Positions 46,676 through 59,948 of a stretch of 64,000 nucleotides of DNA are shown here, piece by piece (position 1 is the stretch's first letter; each line of letters starts with the position of its first letter). Below the pieces are notes generated by a model. It had not been told where the DNA came from, did not search any database, and saw only the letters and a program-made list of their open reading frames with translations. This DNA is from Tachypleus tridentatus (Eukaryota > Arthropoda > Merostomata > Xiphosura > Limulidae): positions 46,658,035-46,722,034 of the forward strand of contig NC_134831.1 in the NCBI RefSeq assembly GCF_004210375.1, read 5' to 3'. Position numbers and translations under genes: made by a program.

Positions 46676-47355
46676 ATCATTTGTCATCAAAGAAACCCGA
46701 AGTATCAAATAGTTCTTCAACATACATCTCCGACCCGATTAGAGTCACAGACAGTCCGTTCTCAACTACCAGATCAGAAAATACATTTCAACCATCCAAG
46801 AACAGAACTGAAGTAGTAATTTCTTCAAGAGACGAAGATGTTTTAACACCACAATGCCAGTTGCTGATGATAATAGAACCATAGAACAAGAATCAACTTC
46901 ACATAGAAGTAAGTATGACACAATTAAACATTCAAACGTTCGGAACAACTTTGCGTTTTATAGTAATTGGCTACTATTAACAAATCTGAAATTTCATCGC
47001 GGTTTACGTATATCTAAAAACATGATGGAGTTTTTTTTATATAGCAAATGTATTCATGACTCCACAAAAAGTAAAATTATATTGGAAAGTCTTTACATTT
47101 AGAGATGTGAGTATGTTTTATTTATTTTTATTTTACCCTTTTAAGGTATCAGAACGACAACAATCGATCCATCCAAAGTGTGTCCTCCTCAAAACGGCAA
47201 ATTTCCAGTTTTTCTTCCTCATACTGAAAACTGCTCGTTGTACTATGTTTGTGATCATGGAATACCAAAATTAATGCGTTGCCCAGCTCCCCTTCACTTC
47301 AACCGAGAGCTGAACGTATGTGACTATGAGTGGAGAGCTGGCTGTTCTACGAATG
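46676..47355 (+). CDS. array unit 4: exon A (frameshifted) and chitin-binding exon B
   Basis: Exon A 46676-46908 (four T's, DPIRV), exon B 47146-47355 with the common protein sequence. No transposon insert in the following intron. Confidence 0.85.
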
Positions 47356-48784
47356 GTGAGCTTTAGGCCTTCTCTTCCTTTCCAGATCTTTTTCTTGGAA
47401 ATTGAGGATCCTGAGACAATTTTAACAAAAACAGCAGAAGCTACTTTTCATTTGTTATCGTAAAGAACCCGATAAAAACATTTAAATTAAAAGAAACAAT
47501 CAAAAAAACGCGAAACACGTTGATTTCACATAGTTTCTTTGAACCGTTTACAGTAATGCTAACCGCCGCTAGTACAGCGGTAAGTCTACGGACTTACAAC
47601 TCTAAAATCAAGGGCTCCATTTTCCTCTGTGAGCTCAGCCGATAGCCCGATGTGGCTTTGCTATAACAAAACACACACACACACTAATTCTGTTCATAGC
47701 CTTACCCAACAATGTATAATATATCTACACATTCACCCCAAAATATATTGAATTTCTATTCTTCCAACATACTCTATAAAATATCACACTATCTACAAAA
47801 ACGGAATTTAAAAATACTTTCTTATTCGTCAATGAAACTTTAAGGTTATTTTCTGACATATTTTTGTCGACAATGAATAAGTAAAACATAATGTTAATTT
47901 ACATGAATTTTTCAATATTAAATCACAAAAGAATGAATAAAAATATTCGAACACAAAAATCTCTCACAGAATAAAAAACAGAAAGGCCTGGATATCAATT
48001 ATCAATTTATAATTAACATGGAACTAAAATCATATTGAATTGACAGTTTATTTTAAATAACATAAAGTTAATGACACGTCAACTGCAGGTGCACGTGCTA
48101 AGAGTCAGTTTCAGCAACAAAGAACGTTGAAGAAAACATGGGAAAACATGTGACTACACCAAACAATTTTCAAGTGTTTTTAGATCACAATAAAATCTCG
48201 TAGAACCTTTACAATTGTTACAAGAACAAATTAATATGAAAACAATCTAAGAGTTCATTCGATCTTTCCATATGTCACGTTTTAAAACTGTCTTTATTTA
48301 TCTGTTGACACAAATGTTCTAAGCATCAATGTTACGCAAATACTTATACAATTATTTTAAAAGTATATATATTATCCTAACGTGCAATACATCGAAACGT
48401 CTTTTCGAAAACAATATCTCATATTTTAGAAAATTCAAAGTGTTATATAATATCGGTTATCGTATGAGTATGGTTTTGAGATGTCTTTTACGTACAGAGT
48501 AATCCTTCACACATATATATGCAGTACTGTCAAAATATTCAACCTTAATGCCACGTCTTCCGAATTATTCCTTCGGCAAGATGTTTAACATAGCAAAATA
48601 AGCGCGAAGTGTAAATCAGTGACAAATAGGAAAATCAAATAAGAGATCACCTTACGTTTATTGTTTTAAATATTCGTTCGATAACGTTACAAAACAATTT
48701 AATTAAGCGTGTCTAAGACACACCACTCTTAAAGACGATTGCGTGAAATACGATACTAATTCAGAATTTCTTTTCCTCAATTAG

Positions 48785-49464
48785 ATCATTTGTCATCAAA
48801 GAAACCCGAAGTATCAAATAGTTCTTCAACATACATCTCCGACCCGATTAGAGTCACAGACAGTCCGTTCTCAACTACCAGATCAGAAAATACATTTCAA
48901 CCATCCAAGAACAGAACGGAAGTAGTAATTTCTTCAAGAGACGAAGATGTTTTAACACCACAATGCCAGTTGCTGATGATAATAGAACCATAGAACAAGA
49001 ATCAACTTCACATAGAAGTAAGTATGACACAATTAAACATTCAAACGTTCGGAACAACTTTGCGTTTTATAGTAATTGGCTACTATTAACAAATCTGAAA
49101 TTTCATCGCGGTTTACGTATATCTAAAAACATGATGGAGTTTTTTTTATATAGCAAATGTATTCATGACTCCACAAAAAGTAAAATTATATTGGAAAGTC
49201 TTTACATTTAGAGATGTGAGTATGTTTTATTTATTTTTATTTTACCCTTTTAAGGTATCAGAACGACAACAATCGATCCATCCAAAGTGTGTCCTCCTCA
49301 AAACGGCAAATTTCCAGTTTTTCTTCCTCATACTGAAAACTGCTCGTTGTACTATGTTTGTGATCATGGAATACCAAAATTAATGCGTTGCCCAGCTCCC
49401 CTTCACTTCAACCGAGAGCTGAACGTATGTGACTATGAGTGGAGAGCTGGCTGTTCTACGAATG
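48785..49464 (+). CDS. array unit 5: exon A (frameshifted) and chitin-binding exon B
   Basis: Exon A 48785-49017 (four T's, DPIRV), exon B 49255-49464 with the common protein sequence. This unit reads GCAAAATAAGCG near 48594 where all others have GCAAGGTAAGCG, which removes a donor-like site upstream and argues that the site is not used. Confidence 0.85.
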
Positions 49465-50890
49465 GTGAGCTTTAGGCCTTCTCTTCCTTTCCAGATCTTT
49501 TTCTTGGAAATTGAGGATCCTGAGACAATTTTAACAAAAACAGCAGAAGCTACTTTTCATTTGTTATCGTAAAGAACCCGATAAAAACATTTAAATTAAA
49601 AGAAACAATCAAAAAACGCGAAACACGTTGATTTCACATAGTTTCTTTGAACCGTTTACAGTAATGCTAACCGCCGCTAGTACAGCGGTAAGTCTACGGA
49701 CTTACAACTCTAAAATCAAGGGCTCCATTTTCCTCTGTGAGCTCAGCCGATAGCCCGATGTGGCTTTGCTATAACAAAACACACACACACACTAATTCTG
49801 TTCATAGCCTTACCCAACAATGTATAATATATCTACACATTCACCCCAAAATATATTGAATTTCTATTCTTCCAACATACTCTATAAAATATCACACTAT
49901 CTACAAAACGGAATTTAAAATACTTTCTTATTCGTCAATGAAACTTTAAGGTTATTTTCTGACATATTTTTGTCGACAATGAATAAGTAAAACATAATGT
50001 TAATTTACATGAATTTTTCAATATTAAATCACAAAAGAATGAATAAAAATATTCGAACACAAAAATCTCTCACAGAATAAAAAACAGAAAGGCCTGGATA
50101 TCAATTATCAATTTATAATTAACATGGAACTAAAATCATATTGAATTGACAGTTTATTTTAAATAACATAAAGTTAATGACACGTCAACTGCAGGTGCAC
50201 GTGCTAAGAGTCAGTTTCAGCAACAAAGAACGTTGAAGAAAACATGGGAAAACATGTGACTACACCAAACAATTTTCAAGTGTTTTTAGATCACAATAAA
50301 ATCTCGTAGAACCTTTACAATTGTTACAAGAACAAATTAATATGAAAACAATCTAAGAGTTCATTCGATCTTTCCATATGTCACGTTTTAAAACTGTCTT
50401 TATTTATCTGTTGACACAAATGTTCTAAGCATCAATGTTACGCAAATACTTATACAATTATTTTAAAAGTATATATATTATCCTAACGTGCAATACATCG
50501 AAACGTCTTTTCGAAAACAATATCTCATATTTTAGAAAATTCAAAGTGTTATATAATATCGGTTATCGTATGAGTATGGTTTTGAGATGTCTTTTACGTA
50601 CAGAGTAATCCTTCACACATATATATGCAGTACTGTCAAAATATTCAACCTTAATGCCACGTCTTCCGAATTATTCCTTCGGCAAGATGTTTAACATAGC
50701 AAGGTAAGCGCGAAGTGTAAATCAGTGACAAATAGGAAAATCAAATAAGAGATCACCTTACGTTTATTGTTTTAAATATTCGTTCGATAACGTTACAAAA
50801 CAATTTAATTAAGCGTGTCTAAGACACACCACTCTTAAAGACGATTGCGTGAAATACGATACTAATTCAGAATTTCTTTTCCTCAATTAG

Positions 50891-51570
50891 ATCATTTGTC
50901 ATCAAAGAAACCCGAAGTATCAAATAGTTCTTCAACATACATCTCCGACCCGATTAGAGTCACAGACAGTCCGTTCTCAACTACCAGATCAGAAAATACA
51001 TTTCAACCATCCAAGAACAGAACTGAAGTAGTAATTTCTTCAAGAGACGAAGATGTTTTAACACCACAATGCCAGTTGCTGATGATAATAGAACCATAGA
51101 ACAAGAATCAACTTCACATAGAAGTAAGTATGACACAATTAAACATTCAAACGTTCGGAACAACTTTGCGTTTTATAGTAATTGGCTACTATTAACAAAT
51201 CTGAAATTTCATCGCGGTTTACGTATATCTAAAAACATGATGGAGTTTTTTTTATATAGCAAATCTATTCATGACTCCACAAAAAGTAAAATTATATTGG
51301 AAAGTCTTTACATTTAGAGATGTGAGTATGTTTTATTTATTTTTATTTTACCCTTTTAAGGTATCAGAACGACAACAATCGATCCATCCAAAGTGTGTCC
51401 TCCTCAAAACGGCAAATTTCCAGTTTTTCTTCCTCATACTGAAAACTGCTCGTTGTACTATGTTTGTGATCATGGAATACCAAAATTAATGCGTTGCCCA
51501 GCTCCCCTTCACTTCAACCGAGAGCTGAACGTATGTGACTATGAGTGGAGAGCTGGCTGTTCTACGAATG
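50891..51570 (+). CDS. array unit 6: exon A (frameshifted) and chitin-binding exon B
   Basis: Exon A 50891-51123 (four T's, DPIRV), exon B 51361-51570 with the common protein sequence. It is the last unit carrying the frameshift; everything to its right is open. Confidence 0.85.
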
Positions 51571-52999
51571 GTGAGCTTTAGGCCTTCTCTTCCTTTCCAG
51601 ATCTTTTCTTGGAAATTGAGGATCCTGAGACAATTTTAACAAAACAGCAGAAGCTACTTTTCATTTGTTATCGTAAAGAACCCGATAAAACATTTAAATT
51701 AAAAGAAACAATCAAAAAACGCGAAACACGTTGATTTCACATAGTTTCTTTGAACCGTTTACAGTAATGCTAACCGCCGCTAGTACAGCGGTAAGTCTAC
51801 GGACTTACAACTCTAAAATCAAGGGCTCCATTTTCCTCTGTGAGCTCAGCCGATAGCCCGATGTGGCTTTGCTATAACAAAACACACACACACACTAATT
51901 CTGTTCATAGCCTTACCCAACAATGTATAATATATCTACACATTCACCCCAAAATATATTGAATTTCTATTCTTCCAACATACTCTATAAAATATCACAC
52001 TATCTACAAAACGGAATTTAAAAATACTTTCTTATTCGTCAATGAAACTTTAAGGTTATTTTCTGACATATTTTTGTCGACAATGAATAAGTAAAACATA
52101 ATGTTAATTTACATGAATTTTTTCAATATTAAATCACAAAAGAATGAATAAAAAATATTCGAACACAAAAATCTCTCACAGAATAAAAAACAGAAAGGCC
52201 TGGATATCAATTATCAATTTATAATTAACATGGAACTAAAATCATATTGAATTGGCAGTTTATTTTAAATAACATAAAGTTAATGACACGTCAACTGCAG
52301 GTGCACGTGCTAAGAGTCAGTTTCAGCAACAAAGAACGTTGAAGAAAACATAGGAAAACATGTGACTACACCAAACAATTTTCAAGTGTTTTTTCAGATC
52401 ACAGGAAAATCTCGTAGAACTTTACAATTGTTACAAGAACAAATTAATATGAAAACAATCTAAGAGTTCATTCGATCTTTCCATATGTCACGTTTTAAAA
52501 CTGTCTTTATTTATCTGTTGACACAAATGTTCTAAGCATCAATGTTACGCAAATACTTATACAATTATTTTAAAAAGTATATATATTATCCTAACGTGCA
52601 ATACATCGAAACGTCTTTTCGAAAACAATATCTCATATTTTTAGAAAATTCAAAGTGTTATATAATATCGGTTATCGTATGAGTATGGTTTTGAGATGTC
52701 TTTACGTACAGAGTAATCCTTCACACATATATATGCAGTACTGTCAAAAATATTCAACCTTAATGCCACGTCTTCCGAATTATTCCTTCGGCAAGATGTT
52801 TAACATAGCAAGGTAAGCGCGAAGTGTAAATCAGTGACAAATAAAAAAATCAAATAAGAGATCACCTTACGTTTATTGTTTTAAATATTCGTTCGATAAC
52901 GTTACAAAACAATTTAATTAAGCGTGTCTAAGACACACCACTCTTAAAGACGATTGCGTGAAATACGATACTAATTCAGAATTTCTTTTCCTCAATTAG

Positions 53000-53682
53000 A
53001 TCATTTGTCATCAAAGAAACCCGAAGTATCAAATAGTTCTTCAACATACATCTCCGACCCGACTAGAGTCACAGACAGTCCGTTCTCAACTACCAGATCA
53101 GAAAATACATTTCAACCATCCAAGAACAGAACTGAAGTAGTAATTTCTTCAAGAGACGAAGATGTTTTTAACACCACAATGCCAGTTGCTGATGATAATA
53201 GAACCATAGAACAAGAATCAACTTCACATAGAAGTAAGTATGACACAATTAAACATTCAAACGTTCGGAACAACTTTGCGTTTTATAGTAATTGGCTACT
53301 ATTAACAAATCTGAAATTTCATCGCGGTTTACGTATATCTAAAAAACATGATGGAGTTTTTTTTTATATAGCAAATCTATTCATGACTCCACAAAAAGTA
53401 AAATTATATTGGAAAGTCTTTACATTTAGAGATGTGAGTATGTTTTATTTATTTTTATTTTACCCTTTTAAGGTATCAGAACGACAACAATCGATCCATC
53501 CAAAGTGTGTCCTCCTCAAAACGGCAAATTTCCAGTTTTTCTTCCTCATACTGAAAACTGCTCGTTGTACTATGTTTGTGATCATGGAATACCAAAATTA
53601 ATGCGTTGCCCAGCTCCCCTTCACTTCAACCGAGAGCTGAACGTATGTGACTATGAGTGGAGAGCTGGCTGTTCTACGAATG
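53000..53682 (+). CDS. array unit 7: open exon A and chitin-binding exon B
   Basis: Exon A 53000-53233 (234 nt, 77 codons plus split codons) is fully open. It is Ser/Thr-rich with sequons at NSS, NRT, NTT and NRT, ending TSHRS across the junction. Exon B is 53473-53682. Splicing A to B rebuilds AGT (Ser), and exon B to the next A rebuilds GAT (Asp), so a B-A-B chain stays in frame. The 198-codon open frame through the 239-bp intron is incidental, since the intron has good donor and acceptor sites. Confidence 0.88.
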
Positions 53683-53884
53683 GTGAGCTTTAGGCCTTCT
53701 CTTCCTTTCCAGATCTTTTTCTTGGAAATTGAGGATCCTGAGACAATTTTAACAAAAACAGCAGAAGCTACTTTTCATTTGTTATCGTAAAGAACCCGAT
53801 AAAAAACATTTAAATTAAAAGAAACAATCAAAAAACGCGAAACACGTTGATTTCACATAGTTTCTTTGAACCGTTTACAGTAAT

Positions 53885-55228
53885 AATCAGTGAGACCCTA
53901 ACCCGACTATAGAAATTCCCAGTAACCAGTTAGCAACCCTCATAGAATTCACCACGATAAAGACAAACTTCATGTTCAACAACCTAAACTATATACAAAC
54001 AAATGGCCTAAGCATGGGCAACCCAGTATCACCAGTTCTAGCCAATATTTTTATGACACAAGTTGAAACACATGCAATTAACACAGCATTACATCCACCA
54101 TTATATTGGTACAGATATGTAGATGACACGGTTGCGGGATTCAAATTTACAGAACACATACTTAATTTTTTCAATCACATTAACTCTATACATCCCAACA
54201 TCAACTTCACATGTGAACAGGAAGAAAACAAACAAATATCATTTCTTAACCTCAAAATTACAAGAACTGATACACAATTTCAAACAGAAATCCACCGAAA
54301 AATCACCCATACTGGACTATACATTCCTTGGGACTCAGCACATGAAACAAAACAAAAACTCAACATACTAAGAAACCAAATAAACACAGCCATAAAACTA
54401 TGCTCACCAGATAAAATTAACCATGAATTAGACAAAATAAAACAATACTTCACCAACATCAATAAGTTTCCTCCACAAACCGTAGAAAACATTATACGCA
54501 CACACCTAGACAGAAAGCAAAATCAACCAACTAAAGTAAATACAGCTCACGAATCAAAACCACGAAACCACATACTGCTGTATACCATATATTCCTGACA
54601 TCAGCAAACAAATAACCAACATTTGGCAAAAATTAGTAACAAAATATGACATTCCAATTAATACTAAATTTATTCAAAAACCCTGCACAAAACTGAGGTC
54701 TATACTATGTAAAAACTACACTGACAAACACCACACCAACATTATTTATAAAATACAATGTGATAACTGCCACGACTTCTATATTGGAGAAACAAGTAGA
54801 AAAATGGAAACCAGATTCAAAGAACATAAAAAGTCACCTTCACACGTTTTCGAACACTGCAAGTCAAATAAACACAACATAACCATAGAAAACACTCAAA
54901 TACTAAATAAAGAAACAAACATAAACAAACGCAAAATTAAAGAAGCCTTACTTATACAACAACTTAAACCCATAATAAACCAATATAAAGGAACGCCTTT
55001 ATACCTATATTAATAAAATAAATAAAATTATATATTCAAACATCTAATACCGCCCTCTATATTTCGACACACAGTTACACAACCCCTTTCAAACATGTGG
55101 TCAGCATCCGGTCAGTTACCTCTTTCTTTGTGAACCTGACGATGACCGAAGAAGGTCGAAACGTTGTTCGCTTTTCTATGTAAAAGTGTTTTCTCAGCCA
55201 AAACGAGCCGATTTTGCATATAAATTTC
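53885..55228 (+). mobile_element. Penelope-like element, 5'-truncated, copy in unit 7
   Basis: Same insertion point as the unit-3 copy, with direct repeats at 53873-53884 and 55229-55240. The reverse-transcriptase part is open from 53972 to 54598, including motif B and YVDD (54116-54127). An A-run two bases shorter than in the unit-3 copy (near 54557) then shifts the frame before the endonuclease. The C-terminal endonuclease frame reappears at 54804-55013 ending GTPLYLY. A single GGC-to-TGC change near 54683 also distinguishes it. Confidence 0.93.
55130..55171 (+). ncRNA. hammerhead-ribozyme-like motif, copy 2
   Basis: Same arrangement as at 45336-45377, but stem II is fully paired here (GACC with GGUC closing a GAAGAA loop). 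This is the better candidate for a folding test. Confidence 0.42.
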
Positions 55229-56476
55229 GTTTACAGTGATGCTAACCGCCGCTCGTACAGCGGTAAGTCTACGGACTTACAACTCTAAAATCAAGGGCTC
55301 AATTTTCCTCGGTGAGCTCAGCCGATAGCCCGATGTGGCTTTGCTATAACAAAACACACACACACACTAATTCTGTTCATAGCCTTACCCAACAATGTAT
55401 AATATATCTACACATTCACCCCAAAATATATTGAATTTCTATTCTTCCAACATACTCTATAAAATATCACACTATCCACAAAAAACGGAATTTAAAAATA
55501 CTTTCTTATTCGTCAATGAAACTTTAAGGTTATTTTCTGACATATTTTTGTCGACAATGAATAAGTAAAACATAATGTTAATTTACATGAATTTTTTCAA
55601 TATTAAATCACAAAAGAATGAATAAAAATATTCGAACACAAAAATCTCTCACAGAATAAAAAACAGAAAGGCCTGGATATCAATTATCAATTTATAATTA
55701 ACATGGAACTAAAATCGAAATGAATTGACAGTTTATTTTAAATAACATAAAATTAATGACACATCAACTGCAGGTGTACGTGCTAAGAGTCAGTTTCAGC
55801 AACAAAGAACGTTGAAGAAAACATAGGAAAACATGTGACTACACCAAACAATTTTCAAGTGTTTTTTTTAGATCACAGGAAAATCTCGTAGAACTTCTAC
55901 AATTCTTACAAGAAGAAATTAATTTGAAAACAATCTAAGAGTTCATTCGATCTTTCCATATGTCACGTTTTAAAACTGTCTTTATTTATCTGTTGACACA
56001 AATGTTCTAAGCATCAATGTTACGCAAATACTTATACAATTATTTTAAAAAGTATATATATTATCCTAACGTGCAATACATCGAAACGTCTTTTCGAAAA
56101 CAATATCTGATATTTTTAGAAAATTCAAAGTGTTATATAATATCGGTTATCATATGAGTATGGTTTTGAGATGTCTTTTACGTACAGAGTAATCCTTCAC
56201 ACATATATATGCAGTACTGTCAAAAATATTCAACCTTAATGCCACGTCTTCCGAATTATTCCTTCGGCAAGATGTTTAACATAGCAAGGTAAGCGCGAAG
56301 TGTAAATCAGTGACAAATAAAAAAATCAAATAAGAGATCACCTTACGTTTATTGTTTTAAATATTCGTTCGATAACGTTACAAAACAATTTAATTAAGCG
56401 TGTCTAAGACACACCACTCTTAAAGACGATTGCGTGAAATACGATACTAATTCAGAATTTCTTTTTTCTCAATTAG

Positions 56477-57158
56477 ATCATTTGTCATCAAAGAAACCCG
56501 AAGTATCAAATAGTTCTTCAACATACATCTCCGACCCGACTAGAGTCACAGACAGTCCGTTCTCAACTACCAGATCAGAAAATACATTTCAACCATCCAA
56601 GAACAGAACGGAAGTAGTAATTTCTTCAAGAGACGAAAATGTTTTTAACACCACAATGCCAGTTGCTGATGATAATAGAACCATAGAACAAGAATCAACT
56701 TCACATAGAAGTAAGTATGACACAATTAAACATTCAAACGTTCGGAACAACTTTGCGTTTTATAGTAATTGGCTACTATTAACAAATCTGAAATTTCATC
56801 GCGGTTTACGTATATCTAAAAACATGATGGAGTTTTTTTTTATATAGCAAATCTATTCATGACTCCACAAAAAGTAAAATTATATTGGAAAGTCTTTACA
56901 TTTAGAGATGTGAGTATGTTTTATTTATTTTTATTTTACCCTTTTAAGGTATCAGAACGACAACAATCTATCCATCCAAAGTGTGTCCTCCTCAAAACGG
57001 CAAATTTCCAGTTTTTCTTCCTCATACTGAAAACTGCTCGTTGTACTATGTTTGTGATCATGGAATACCAAAATTAATGCGTTGCCCAGCTCCCCTTCAC
57101 TTCAACCGAGAGCTGAACGTATGTGACTATGAGTGGAGAGCTGGCTGTTCTACGAATG
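56477..57158 (+). CDS. array unit 8: open exon A and chitin-binding exon B with Asp-to-Tyr
   Basis: Exon A 56477-56710 is open, with Asp-to-Asn (RDENV) shared with units 9 and 10. Exon B 56949-57158 has TIYPSK instead of TIDPSK ahead of the first cysteine, shared only with unit 9. The acceptor tract of exon A is CTTTTTTCTCAATTAG, slightly richer in T than in units 1-7. Confidence 0.88.
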
Positions 57159-57360
57159 GTGAGCTTTAGGCCTTCTCTTCCTTTCCAGATCTTTTTCTTG
57201 GAGATTGAGGATCCTGAGACAATTTTAACAAAAACAGCAGAAGCTACTTTTCATTTGTTATCGTAAAGAACCCGATAAAAACATTTAAATTAAAAGAAAC
57301 AATCAAAAAAACGCGAAACACGTTGATTTCACATAGTTTCTTTGAACCGTTTACAGTAAT

Positions 57361-58705
57361 AATCAGTGAGACCCTAACCCGACTATAGAAATTCCCAGTA
57401 ACCAGTTAGCAACCCTCATAGAATTCACCACGATAAAGACAAACTTCATGTTCAACAACCAAAACTATATACAAACAAATGGCCTAAGCATGGGCAACCC
57501 AGTATCACCAGTTCTAGCCAATATTTTTTATGACACAAGTTGAAACACATGCAATTAACACAGCATTACATCCACCATTATATTGGTACAGATATGTAGA
57601 TGACACGGTTGCGGGATTCAAATTTACAGAACACATACTTAATTTTTTCAATCACATTAACTCTATACATCCCAACATCAACTTCACATGTGAACAGGAA
57701 GAAAACAAACAAATATCATTTCTTAACCTCAAAATTACAAGAACTGATACACAATTTCAAACAGAAATCCACCGAAAAATCACCCATACTGGACTATACA
57801 TTCCTTGGGACTCAGCACATGAAACAAAACAAAAACTCAACATACTAAGAAACCAAATAAACACAGCCATAAAACTATGCTCACCAGATAAAATTAACCA
57901 TGAATTAGACAAAATAAAACAATACTTCACCAACATCAATAAGTTTCCTCCACAAACCGTAGAAAACATTATACGCACACACCTAGACAGAAAGCAAAAT
58001 CAACCAACTAAAGTAAATACAGCTCACGAATCAAAAAAACCACGAAACCACATACTGCTGTATACCATATATTCCTGACATCAGCAAACAAATAACCAAC
58101 ATTTGGCAAAAAATTAGTAACAAAATATGACATTCCAATTAATACTAAATTTATTCAAAACCCGGCACAAAACTGAGGTCTATACTATGTAAAACTACAC
58201 TGACAAACACCACACCAACATTATTTATAAAATACAATGTGATAACTGCCACGACTTCTATATTGAGAAACAAGTAGAAAAATGGAAACCAGATTCAAAG
58301 AACATAAAAGTCACCTTCACACGTTTTCGAACACTGCAAGTCAAATAAACACAACATAACCATAGAAAACACTCAAATACTAAATAAAGAAACAAACATA
58401 AACAAACGCAAAATTAAAGAAGCCTTACTTATACAACAACTTAAACCCATAATAAACCAATATAAAGGAACGCCTTTATACCTATATTAATAAAATAAAT
58501 AAAATTATATATTCAAACATCTAATACCGCCCTCTATATTTCGACACACAGTTACACAACCCCTTTCAAACATGTGGTGAGCATCCGGTCAGTTACCTCT
58601 TTCTTTGTGAACCTGACGATGACCGAAGAAGGTCGAAACGTTGTTCGCTCTTCTATGTAAAAGTGTTTTCTCAGCCAAAACGAGCCGTTTTTGCATATAA
58701 ATTTC
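57361..58705 (+). mobile_element. Penelope-like element, 5'-truncated, copy in unit 8
   Basis: Same insertion point; direct repeats at 57349-57360 and 58706-58717. A T-run one base longer than in unit 7 (near 57527) shifts the frame just after motif B. The rest of the reverse transcriptase is open from 57530 to 58078. Further single-base losses near 58190, 58265 and 58308 break the endonuclease part. This is the most damaged of the three copies. Confidence 0.93.
58607..58648 (+). ncRNA. hammerhead-ribozyme-like motif, copy 3
   Basis: Identical in core and stems to the unit-7 motif (55130-55171). Confidence 0.42.
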
Positions 58706-59948
58706 GTTTACAGTGATGCTAACCGCCGCTCATACAGCGGTAAGTCTACGGACTTACAACTCTAAAATCAAGGGCTCAATTTTCCTCGGTGAGCTCAGCC
58801 GATAGCCCGATGTGGCTTTGCTATAACAAAACACACACACACACTAATTCTGTTCATAGCCTTACCCAACAATGTATAATATATCTACACATTCACCCCA
58901 AAATATATTGAATTTCTATTCTTCCAACATACTCTATAAAATATCACACTATCCACAAAACGGAATTTAAAAATACTTTCTTATTCGTCAATGAAACTTT
59001 AAGGTTATTTTCTGACATATTTTTGTCGACAATGAATAAGTAAAACATAATGTTAATTTACATGAATTTTTTCAATATTAAATCACAAAAGAATGAATAA
59101 AAATATTCGAACACAAAAATCTCTCACAGAATAAAAAACAGAAAGGCCTGGATATCAATTATCAATTTATAATTAATATGGAACTAAAATCGAAATGAAT
59201 TGACAGTTTATTTTAAATAACATAAAATTAATGACACGTCAACTGCAGGTGTACGTGCTAAGAGTCAGTTTCAGCAACAAAGAACGTTGAAGAAAACATG
59301 GGAAAACATGTGACTACACCAAACAATTTTCAAGTGTTTTTTAGATCACAATAAAATCTCGTAGAACCTTTTCAATTGTTACAAGAACAAATTAATATGA
59401 AAACAATCTAAGAGTTCATTCGATCTTTCCATATGTCACGTTTTAAAACTGTCTTTATTTATCTGTTGACACAAATGTTCTAAGCATCAATGTTACGCAA
59501 ATACTTATACAATTATTTTAAAAAGTATATATATTATCCTAACGTGCAATACATCGAAACGTCTTTTCGAAAACAATATCTCATATTTTTAGAAAATTCA
59601 AAGTGTTATATAATATCGGTTATCGTATGAGTATGGTTTTGAGATGTCTTTTACGTACAGAGTAATCCTTCACACATATATATGCAGTACTGTCAAAAAT
59701 ATTCAACCTTAATGCCACGTCTTCCGAATTATTCCTTCGGCAAGATGTTTAACATAGCAAGGTAAGCGCGAAGTGTAAATCAGTGACAAATAAAAAAATC
59801 AAATAAGAGATCACCTTACGTTTATTGTTTTAAATATTCGTTCGATAACGTTACAAAACAATTTAATTAAGCGTGTCTAAGACACACCACTCTTAAAGAC
59901 GATTGCGTGAAATACGATACTAATTCAGAATTTCTTTTTCTCAATTAG

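Noticed and set aside
53005-53601. 198-codon continuous ORF through exon A, intron and part of exon B in unit 7
   Set aside because: It crosses strong donor and acceptor sites and reads exon B in a frame that lacks the chitin-binding cysteines. It depends on intron homopolymer lengths.
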